Assembly (NCBI GenBank): GCA_902590125.1
Contig: CACIVL010000002.1
Span: 1-54,138 of the forward strand
Length of the DNA stretch: 54,138 bases
Source: an uncultured Pelagibacteraceae bacterium
GTDB taxonomy: Bacteria > Pseudomonadota > Alphaproteobacteria > Pelagibacterales > Pelagibacteraceae
Reading direction: 5' to 3'
Position numbers and translations under genes: made by a program. The notes under the pieces were generated by a model. It saw only the letters and a program-made list of their open reading frames with translations, was not told the DNA's origin and did not search any database. Positions 47,022 through 54,138 of this stretch are shown here, piece by piece (the stretch's first letter is position 1; each line of letters begins with the position of its first letter).

Positions 47022-47035
47022 TTGATATAGATCAA
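47022..47035. promoter_or_regulatory. FNR/FixK-type palindrome TTGATATAGATCAA upstream of dctP
   Basis: Exact match to TTGAT-N4-ATCAA, 63 nt upstream of the dctP ATG. Confidence 0.6.
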
Positions 47036-47038
47036 AAG

Positions 47039-47050
47039 TATTGGCCAATA
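47039..47050. promoter_or_regulatory. 12-bp perfect palindrome TATTGGCCAATA upstream of dctP
   Basis: Perfect dyad in the same intergenic region. Confidence 0.4.
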
Positions 47051-47055
47051 ACTCA

Positions 47056-47274
47056 CTAGGAGTAGAATAATTTCAACCGAGAATTGAAGTTTAATTCATT
47101 TTTTTTTATTTCAAATAATTTTTTCCTAAAATTATCATCTACAGTAAAATAATGTCCATTTTCATCATGAATACTTGTTCCTGTTTTATGAAATTGGTTT
47201 ATGTGATTAATAAATTTATCTAAATCAACTTCTATTTCTTTACCTTTATCATCTTTAATTAAAATTTTTTTCAT
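47056..47274 (-). CDS. Small hypothetical protein (72 aa)
   Basis: ORF immediately after glcF with normal spacing; no recognised domain. Confidence 0.6.
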   Translation of the reverse strand: MKKILIKDDKGKEIEVDLDKFINHINQFHKTGTSIHDENGHYFTVDDNFRKKLFEIKKNELNFNSRLKLFYS

Positions 47275-48566
47275 AATTTATTTAAAATTTTTGGCTTTGG
47301 TCCTCCTGTATACCAATCTAATAATTCGATGGTATGAAGTATGGGAATATTTGTACCATTTCTAATTTGAGTGATGCAGCCAATATTTCCCGTAGAAATA
47401 ATTTGAGGTTTCAAACTTTCAATATTTTTTACTTTATTTTTCAATAATTGTTTAGCAATTTTTGATTGTAAAATATTATATGTTCCAGCTGACCCACAAC
47501 ATATATGCCCTTCGGGAATTTCTAAAATTTCATTCTTAGTTTTTTGAAGCAAGTTCACTGGTTGTGAATGTATTTTTTGTCCATGCTGCATAGAACAAGC
47601 TGAATGATAAGCAATCCTAAGTTTTTTTTCTTTTTTTTTAAATTTAAGATTCAAATTTTCAGATAAATATTCAGATACATCTTTTGTTAATTCAGATATT
47701 TTTTTTGCTTTATTTTTCATTTTTTTATCGCCTCTAAATATAAAAGCATAATCTTTCATTGTTGTTCCACAGCCAGATGTATTTGATAAAATAGCATCTA
47801 AGTTACCTTTTAAATTTTCATCATACCAAATATTGATATTGTTTATAAAGTCTTGATGAGCTTCATCATTTTTTCCCAAATGATGATTTAAAGATCCACA
47901 ACATCTTATTTTTTCTGGAACTACAACTTCAACACCATGTCTATTTAATATTCTAATTGTTGATTCATTTATTTGTGGAGATATTTCTTTTTGAACACAT
48001 CCAGTTAATAAAGCAACTCGAGCAATTCTTTTTTTATTTTTAGTTTTATAAATTTCTTTTGTCTTAAAAGCTTTTTTTGGAAATGATGTTGGCATTAAAT
48101 CCAACATATTTTTTATTTTTGAAGGAAATAAAAATTTAAAAGGTTTTCCTAATTTTGCTAGTAAAATTGATAATTTAAATAATTTTGAATCAGGAAGTGT
48201 TTTAGACAAAAAATTTCTAATTATTTTGTCAAAAAAAGGTCTTTCATAATTTTTTTCAATATATTTTCGACCATGATCAATTAAATGCATGTAGTTTACA
48301 CCGGCTGGACAAGTAGTCATACAGCTATAACAAGATAAACAACGATCGATATGTTTAACAACATTAGATGTTGGTTTTCTTTCATTTTCAAGCATGTCTT
48401 GAATCAAATATATTCTGCCTCTTGGGCCATCTAATTCATCTCCCAAAATTTCATAAGTTGGACATGTAGCATTACACATTCCGCAATGAACACATTTTTT
48501 AATAATCTCTCCTGAAGATTTATTGTCTTTTATTTTAAGTTGTTCTTCAGTAAAATTTGTTTGCAT
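47271..48566 (-). CDS. glcF: Glycolate/D-lactate oxidase iron-sulfur subunit
   Basis: CVHCGMCNATCPTYEILGDELDGPRGRIYLI, CLSCYSCMTTCPAGVNY, two CCG domains (IRCCGSLNHHLG, HICCGSAGTYN). Confidence 0.93.
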   Translation of the reverse strand: MQTNFTEEQLKIKDNKSSGEIIKKCVHCGMCNATCPTYEILGDELDGPRGRIYLIQDMLENERKPTSNVVKHIDRCLSCYSCMTTCPAGVNYMHLIDHGRKYIEKNYERPFFDKIIRNFLSKTLPDSKLFKLSILLAKLGKPFKFLFPSKIKNMLDLMPTSFPKKAFKTKEIYKTKNKKRIARVALLTGCVQKEISPQINESTIRILNRHGVEVVVPEKIRCCGSLNHHLGKNDEAHQDFINNINIWYDENLKGNLDAILSNTSGCGTTMKDYAFIFRGDKKMKNKAKKISELTKDVSEYLSENLNLKFKKKEKKLRIAYHSACSMQHGQKIHSQPVNLLQKTKNEILEIPEGHICCGSAGTYNILQSKIAKQLLKNKVKNIESLKPQIISTGNIGCITQIRNGTNIPILHTIELLDWYTGGPKPKILNKL

Positions 48567-49846
48567 TATATTTCTCTATACATTTTTCCTGGATTGAATA
48601 AATTTTTAGGATCAAAACTTTCTTTAATTTTTTTACTTAACAATAAGCGTGTATCGTTAATTGTGAAAAGATCTATATCAGAACTTAAATTTTCTGAATA
48701 TTTTACAATAGTTAAATATCCACCTAATTTAAGAACTATGTTTTTAATCTCTTTAATTTTTCCATTTTCATTATCTATTACTTCTATCCAAAATAATGAA
48801 CCACACCAATCAATATAATATTTAAAATTATCTTTTAGATATTTCATTAAGTCCAGACTTTTTGCAGGTGGAATAATCACTCTTAGTAGATTATTTTTTG
48901 TTCCAGAAAATAATTCAATATTGTTAACTTTTTCCCAAAATAGTTTAGATTGATAAAAATCAAGTATAGAAGTTTTCATTTTTTTTAATTCAAGTTCTTT
49001 AAAAATTTCTCTACTTCTTTCTTCAATAGATTTTTTTGACCCTTCAATTCTTAAAGCCAAAAAAGCTTCTTCACTTGTTAAATCGTTAAATTTTAAAATT
49101 TTTTCTCTATTTATTGTATAATTATTATTTTTTGGTTCGTTTGGTATATAAACTAAACCTGATATTTCATTACTTGAGCTAAGCAATTGATCAAAAAGAT
49201 TAGTAATAATTTTATTATCTTCGGAATATATGACTATGGTATTTATTGAATCTTTTGCAGGCAATACTTTAAAAGTAATTTCTGTAAGAACGGTTAAGGT
49301 ACCAAAAGATCCAGTAACCAATTTTGAAAGATCATATCCAGTAACATTTTTTACAACTGTTCCTCCAGACTTAATTATATCTCCTTTTCCATTTATGCCC
49401 CTAAATCCAAGAACATGATCTCTTATGCTTCCAACTTTAAACCTTCTAGAACCTGAAAAATTACATGATAATTGTCCAGCAGCTGTACCTTTGTTAGATT
49501 TAAAATCATTTATGTATCCAAAATCTATAGGTTCAAAAGCTAACTGTTGATTATTTTTTTCTAAAGTTTCTTCAATCAAGCTTATGGGTGTGCAAGCTTT
49601 TACTTTAATATAAAGTTCGTCTGGAAGATATTCTACAATTCCAGATAAACTTGAAAGGTCTAATACTTTTGTGCACAGCAACTTATTGCCAATAAAATTT
49701 TTTGAATTTGTTCCTATTATTTTTATTGGTAAATTTTTATTATAAATTTCTTTTATAATATTTGAAGCTTCTCTTTCGTTTGATGGCTTATAAATACTAT
49801 TAGAATCTTGGAATGTCTGAAAATTTTTCTTCTCCACTATGGACAT
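48566..49846 (-). CDS. glcE: Glycolate oxidase FAD-binding subunit; internal ATG at 49846 preferred over track start 49867
   Basis: FAD-binding PCMH-type; DFGYINDFKSNKGTAAGQLSCNFSGSRRFKVGSIRDHVLGFRGING, KNVTGYDLSKLVTGSFGTLTVLTEIT. Confidence 0.9.
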   Translation of the reverse strand: MSIVEKKNFQTFQDSNSIYKPSNEREASNIIKEIYNKNLPIKIIGTNSKNFIGNKLLCTKVLDLSSLSGIVEYLPDELYIKVKACTPISLIEETLEKNNQQLAFEPIDFGYINDFKSNKGTAAGQLSCNFSGSRRFKVGSIRDHVLGFRGINGKGDIIKSGGTVVKNVTGYDLSKLVTGSFGTLTVLTEITFKVLPAKDSINTIVIYSEDNKIITNLFDQLLSSSNEISGLVYIPNEPKNNNYTINREKILKFNDLTSEEAFLALRIEGSKKSIEERSREIFKELELKKMKTSILDFYQSKLFWEKVNNIELFSGTKNNLLRVIIPPAKSLDLMKYLKDNFKYYIDWCGSLFWIEVIDNENGKIKEIKNIVLKLGGYLTIVKYSENLSSDIDLFTINDTRLLLSKKIKESFDPKNLFNPGKMYREI

Positions 49847-51296
49847 GAACCCTTCCTTCCTCTGCACATTTTCTTAATATTGGATAAACTTTACCAGGAT
49901 TTAATAAATTTTTGTTGTCTAGAGATTTTTTAATATTTAGTTGTTGCTGAATATCATTATCATTAAACATTTCACACATAAGTTCTCTTTTCTCAACTCC
50001 TACACCATGTTCACCAGTTAAAGCTCCGCCAAATCTTACACACATTTTTAATATTTCAGCACCAAACTCTTCTGTTTTTTTTAATTCTTCTTCCTTGTTT
50101 CCATCAAACATAATTAGGGGATGTAAATTTCCATCGCCAGCATGAAAACAATTGGCTACTGGTAAATTATATTTTTTTGATAAATTATTTATTTCTTTCA
50201 AAGCTTCTGCTAATTTTCCTCTTGGTATTGAACCATCCATACAGTAATAGTCTGGAGCCATAGCTCCACAAGCTGGAAAAGCAGCTTTTCGTCCAATCCA
50301 AAAAGATAATCTTTCTTTTTCATTTTTGCTTATTTTTATATTTAAAGAGTTATTTTTTTTACTAATTTCACTTACTTTATTTATTAATTCATCAACTTCT
50401 GAGACAGTTCCATCTAATTCAACTATTAGCAAGAGTTCAGCATTTCTTGGATAGCCTGCTTTGCTAAAATTGTCAGTAGCTATAATTAAAGCTTTGTCCA
50501 TTATCTCCATGCCAGCAGGAACAATGCCATTAGCAATTATTTCTGAAACACATTTTCCTCCATCTTCATGACTTGGAAAACCAATTAATGCAGCCCTTAC
50601 TGTTTGTGGTTTTTTTAATATTTTTACAGTAACTTCAGTAATAACACCTAATAATCCTTCTGAGCCACAAATTAAACCAAGCATATCATATCCCTCTTGG
50701 TCCAAAGTTTTTCCTCCAAGTCTACATATTGTTCCATCCATTAAAACAATTTCAACTCCAAGAATATTATTTGTTGTTGTTCCATATTTTAAAGAATGTA
50801 CGCCTCCTGAATTTTCAGCTACATTTCCTCCAATTGAACAAGCTAGTTGACTGGATGGATCTGGAGCATAATAAAATCCCTTATGTTGTACTGCATGAGT
50901 AATGGATAAATTTGTTACACCTGGTTGAGCAACTACACATTTATTTCCAAAATCTATCTCCAAAATTTTATTAAATTTTGTAAGGCTTAAAAGTATTGCA
51001 TCTTGCAAAGGTAATGAACCTCCTGACAATCCTGTTCCTGCACCTCTTGGGATAACTTTAATATTTTCTTCATAACAAAATTTTAATATATTGCTTATTT
51101 CTTGAGTTTTTTCAGGCAAAACTACACATAAAGGTTTTTGTTTGTAAGCTGTTAATGCATCTGTTTCATAAGGTTTTATTTCGGCTTCATAACTTAGTAT
51201 ATTTTCTGGAGAAGTTAATTTTTTTAATTTTTTAAAAATATATTCTTTTTTATTAATAGTTGATTGATCTATTTTTGGTAGCGCTATATTACTCAT
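49800..51296 (-). CDS. glcD: Glycolate/D-lactate oxidase FAD subunit
   Basis: VIPRGAGTGLSGGSLPLQDAILLSLTKFNKI, DPSSQLACSIGGNVAENSGGVHSLKYGTTTNNILG, NCFHAGDGNLHPLI, GEHGVGVEKRELM. Confidence 0.95.
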   Translation of the reverse strand: MSNIALPKIDQSTINKKEYIFKKLKKLTSPENILSYEAEIKPYETDALTAYKQKPLCVVLPEKTQEISNILKFCYEENIKVIPRGAGTGLSGGSLPLQDAILLSLTKFNKILEIDFGNKCVVAQPGVTNLSITHAVQHKGFYYAPDPSSQLACSIGGNVAENSGGVHSLKYGTTTNNILGVEIVLMDGTICRLGGKTLDQEGYDMLGLICGSEGLLGVITEVTVKILKKPQTVRAALIGFPSHEDGGKCVSEIIANGIVPAGMEIMDKALIIATDNFSKAGYPRNAELLLIVELDGTVSEVDELINKVSEISKKNNSLNIKISKNEKERLSFWIGRKAAFPACGAMAPDYYCMDGSIPRGKLAEALKEINNLSKKYNLPVANCFHAGDGNLHPLIMFDGNKEEELKKTEEFGAEILKMCVRFGGALTGEHGVGVEKRELMCEMFNDNDIQQQLNIKKSLDNKNLLNPGKVYPILRKCAEEGRVHVHSGEEKFSDIPRF

Positions 51297-51304
51297 TAGG
51301 CTTT

Positions 51305-52468
51305 CTAGCCTAACATTTTTCTTATCTTTTCTAAAGCTTTAGAAATATCACTTTGTGACGCTGCAAAACTAAATCTAACATAATCAACTGCTTTTTTACC
51401 AAAAGCTGTACCTGGAACAATTGCAACACCAGCTTCATGAAGACATTTTTTTGCAAACTCTTGTCCATTCATTCCAGTTCCAATAACTTTTGGGAAAGCA
51501 TAAAATCCTCCGCCTGGCAAACTGCATTCAATTCCATTAATACTATTTAATGCCTCAAAAATTATTTTTCTTCTTTTCATGAATTTTTCCATCATCATAG
51601 TTATGAAGTCATCTGATCCATCTAATGCTGCAATTCCTCCGAATTGAACAGCAGCATTTACACAAGAATGATTATTCACGCAAAACTTTATTACATGTTC
51701 TACTAGATTTTCTGGCCATACTCCCCATCCTAAACGCCATCCAGTCATTGAATAAGCTTTACTCCAACCATCAAGCACAATTAACCTATTATATAACTCT
51801 GGATAATCAAAAAAAGTTGGCATTTTTTTATTATCAAAAATTTGTCTGCTATAAATTTCATCACTTAAAATTGCAACATTTGGAAAATTTTTTAAACCTT
51901 CAACAAGTTGATCAATTTTACTTTTTTCAGTAAATCCACCTGTTGGATTATTTGGGTTATTTAAAATTATTAATCGAGTTTTATCAGTAATTAACGACAA
52001 TATTTTTTGAGGATCCATTGAAAAATCATTGTTTTCAAGAATATTTATTGGAACTGCTTTTGCGCCAGTATAATTTATCATGGACTCATAAATTGGAAAT
52101 CCTGGATCCGGATATATTATTTCGGTTCCTGGTTCACCAAACAGCGTTATTGCATAATACATTGTAGGTTTGCCTCCGGGCATAATAATTACTCTATTAG
52201 GGTCAATTTCTGCATTATAAAGACTTTTTATTTTTCTCGTGACTGCTTTTCTGCATTCAATTGTTCCATTTGGCAAAACATAACCATGATGACCATCATC
52301 TAATGCTTTTTTTGCAGCATCAATTATGTGCTTTGGTGTTTTAAAATCAGGTTGTCCTAAGCTTAAATGAATTATTTCCTTTCCTTCGCTTTCAAGTTTT
52401 TTTGCTTCTGCTAATATTTTAAATGCAGATTCGGTGCCTAATCTTTCAAGGTTCTTTGCTAATTTCAT
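51305..52468 (-). CDS. PLP-dependent class I/II aminotransferase (AspC-like; substrate unknown)
   Basis: LSLGQPDFKTP, NNPNNPTGG, DGWSKAYSMTGWRLGWGV (PLP lysine). Confidence 0.92.
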   Translation of the reverse strand: MKLAKNLERLGTESAFKILAEAKKLESEGKEIIHLSLGQPDFKTPKHIIDAAKKALDDGHHGYVLPNGTIECRKAVTRKIKSLYNAEIDPNRVIIMPGGKPTMYYAITLFGEPGTEIIYPDPGFPIYESMINYTGAKAVPINILENNDFSMDPQKILSLITDKTRLIILNNPNNPTGGFTEKSKIDQLVEGLKNFPNVAILSDEIYSRQIFDNKKMPTFFDYPELYNRLIVLDGWSKAYSMTGWRLGWGVWPENLVEHVIKFCVNNHSCVNAAVQFGGIAALDGSDDFITMMMEKFMKRRKIIFEALNSINGIECSLPGGGFYAFPKVIGTGMNGQEFAKKCLHEAGVAIVPGTAFGKKAVDYVRFSFAASQSDISKALEKIRKMLG

Positions 52469-52479
52469 TTTAACTTATT

Positions 52480-53631
52480 TTATTTTCTAAATACTACTTT
52501 AGATCTATTTAGTTCGCTAATTGATTTACAGCCCATTAACGTCATATCGCGATAAATTTCTTCTTTCATTTTTTTTAATATTGCTTCAACACCTTTTTGT
52601 CCACCGGCTCCTAAGGCAAACAAATATCCTTTGCCAAAGCTACATGCCTTTGCACCTAGAGATAATGCTTTTAAAACATGAGTTCCTCTTCTAACTCCTC
52701 CATCCAGAATCACTTCTATTTTATCTCCAACTGCATCTACAATTTCAGCAAGTTGATCAAAAGGCGCTCTTGAGCCATCTAGTTGTCTTCCTCCGTGGTT
52801 GGAAATTATTATTGCTGTACATCCAATATCAATAGCTTTCTTGGCATCTTCAACCGACATAACTCCCTTTAACGCAAAAGGTCCATTCCATTTTTTTACA
52901 CAGTACTCAGCATCTTTCCAGTTCATACAAGGATCAAATTGTTCATTAATATAATCTATAACTGATTTATCAATGCTACTTCCTTTTTCAGTCATGTGAA
53001 TAATATTTGCTAGCTTGAATTTTTCATGAATTAAATTGTTTACTGTCCAACCAGGATGCATTGCAAAGCTTAGCAAGCTTCCTAATGTTAATTTTGGTGG
53101 AGTTGTAAATCCTGTTCTTCTATCTCTTTCTCTATTTCCTGCTACCACTGTATCAACAGTTAAACACATGCTGTTAAAGCCTGCTTTTTTACATCTTTCA
53201 ATTAAATTATCTGTAAGTCCTCTATCTCTATGAATATAAAGTTGAAATAATTTTGGGCCCTTGGTTAGTTCTCCAATTTCTTCCATACTAACAGTTGCCA
53301 TAGTTGATGTACCAAAAATTGTACCCATTTTTTCTGCAGCTTTTGCTGTAGCTCTCTCTCCATGATGATGGTAAAGCCGATGCATTGCTGTTGCAGAAAG
53401 AAAAAGTGGAAAATCAATTTTTTGACCTAAAACCGTTGTGGACAAGTCTATATTGCCTACATCTGCTAATACATTTGGAATCAAATCACAGTCATTAAAT
53501 GCTTCTGTATTTCTTTTTAATGTTACTTCATCATCAGAACCACCATCAATATAATGAAAAATTGGAGATGGTAATTTTTTTTTTGCTAATTTTCGAAAGT
53601 CATCAAAATTATGACAATCTTTCAGGTTCAT
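52480..53631 (-). CDS. lldD: FMN-dependent alpha-hydroxy-acid dehydrogenase (L-lactate dehydrogenase/glycolate oxidase family)
   Basis: FHYIDGGSDDEVTLKRNTEAF, LTVDTVVAGNRERDRRTGF, ISNHGGRQLDGSRAPFDQLAEI, DGGVRRGTHVLKALSLGA. Confidence 0.9.
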   Translation of the reverse strand: MNLKDCHNFDDFRKLAKKKLPSPIFHYIDGGSDDEVTLKRNTEAFNDCDLIPNVLADVGNIDLSTTVLGQKIDFPLFLSATAMHRLYHHHGERATAKAAEKMGTIFGTSTMATVSMEEIGELTKGPKLFQLYIHRDRGLTDNLIERCKKAGFNSMCLTVDTVVAGNRERDRRTGFTTPPKLTLGSLLSFAMHPGWTVNNLIHEKFKLANIIHMTEKGSSIDKSVIDYINEQFDPCMNWKDAEYCVKKWNGPFALKGVMSVEDAKKAIDIGCTAIIISNHGGRQLDGSRAPFDQLAEIVDAVGDKIEVILDGGVRRGTHVLKALSLGAKACSFGKGYLFALGAGGQKGVEAILKKMKEEIYRDMTLMGCKSISELNRSKVVFRK

Positions 53632-53640
53632 GATTTAAAA

Positions 53641-54138
53641 TTAAAAATTTTTAAGAAAATTAAACATATAACTATTAGCGCCTGGGTTTTTTTCACCCAA
53701 ACTTGCATTAGATATATGATTATAAGAAAAACCAAACTCACTATTATTTAATAAATCTAAAGATAATTGAATTTCACTTTTAAATTCTACTATATGTCCT
53801 AAATCCTTACCATCGCCCTCATGATAAAGACCTGGGGTAAAACTTGGAGTTAAATTAATATTTCCAAGTTTGTATTCTGCTTGAACACCCGTATAAAAGT
53901 AAGTTGCGTTATCCGCAGTAATTAAAGCTCCAGTTACTGGGGAAAGTGTCCCTAAAAAACTATCTCGAAACAGACTTTCATTTTGGTGTTGAAGTCCAAA
54001 TATTGCAGATCTTTTTCCATCATCACTAAAATCAAACATTCCTGAATAAAAATTGAATTTATGTTCCTTAATAGGTACTTCTTTTTCTTCACTATGGACT
54101 GGAATAAAAAATAAAGAAATAACTACAATAAAAAAAAT
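53641..54138 (-). CDS. PagL/acyloxyacyl-hydrolase-like outer-membrane protein, N-terminus beyond window
   Basis: C-terminal YNHISNASLGEKNPGANSYMFNFLKNF resembles the PagL His/Ser motif; frame is open past track start 54039 to the window edge, giving IFFIVVISLFFIPVHSEEKEVP (signal peptide). Confidence 0.75.
   Translation of the reverse strand: MFFIVVISLFFIPVHSEEKEVPIKEHKFNFYSGMFDFSDDGKRSAIFGLQHQNESLFRDSFLGTLSPVTGALITADNATYFYTGVQAEYKLGNINLTPSFTPGLYHEGDGKDLGHIVEFKSEIQLSLDLLNNSEFGFSYNHISNASLGEKNPGANSYMFNFLKNF

Overview
AT-rich, tightly packed alphaproteobacterial chromosome segment. Protein sequences and synteny point strongly to SAR11 / Pelagibacterales (taxonomy is inferred by recognition; no search was run). 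Reading left to right: partial proB, then proA-nadD-rsfS-ctpA-rppH on +. After that almost everything is on -: atpHAGDC; priA; a TCA/odh supercluster (lpdA-sucB-sucA-sucD-sucC-mdh-mmsA-sdhBADC); asd; a DMSP demethylation cassette (dmdA, alpha/beta hydrolase, dmdB-like, dmdC-like); leuB-leuD-leuC; rplS-trmD-rpsP-ffh. dapF-ftsY is a short + island. The right arm is more accessory: a secreted hypothetical, an alpha/beta hydrolase, an MFS transporter, a TRAP transporter (dctM with a long coiled-coil tail, an oversized dctQ, a Tat-exported dctP), glcF-glcE-glcD, an aminotransferase, an FMN-dependent alpha-hydroxy-acid dehydrogenase, and a partial PagL-like outer-membrane protein at the edge. Main points worth a second look: (1) an uncharacterised alpha/beta hydrolase embedded in the dmd operon, probably starting at a CTG that overlaps the dmdB stop; (2) a perfect FNR/FixK-type palindrome plus a second palindrome upstream of dctP; (3) a strong intrinsic terminator between dctP and dctQM; (4) a GC-rich multi-hairpin leader upstream of ffh; (5) a DctM with a ~280-aa coiled-coil extension linked to 2-hydroxyacid oxidation genes; (6) a 27-bp tandem repeat coding the S16 tail. 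No tRNA, rRNA, CRISPR array, IS element or prophage was seen.
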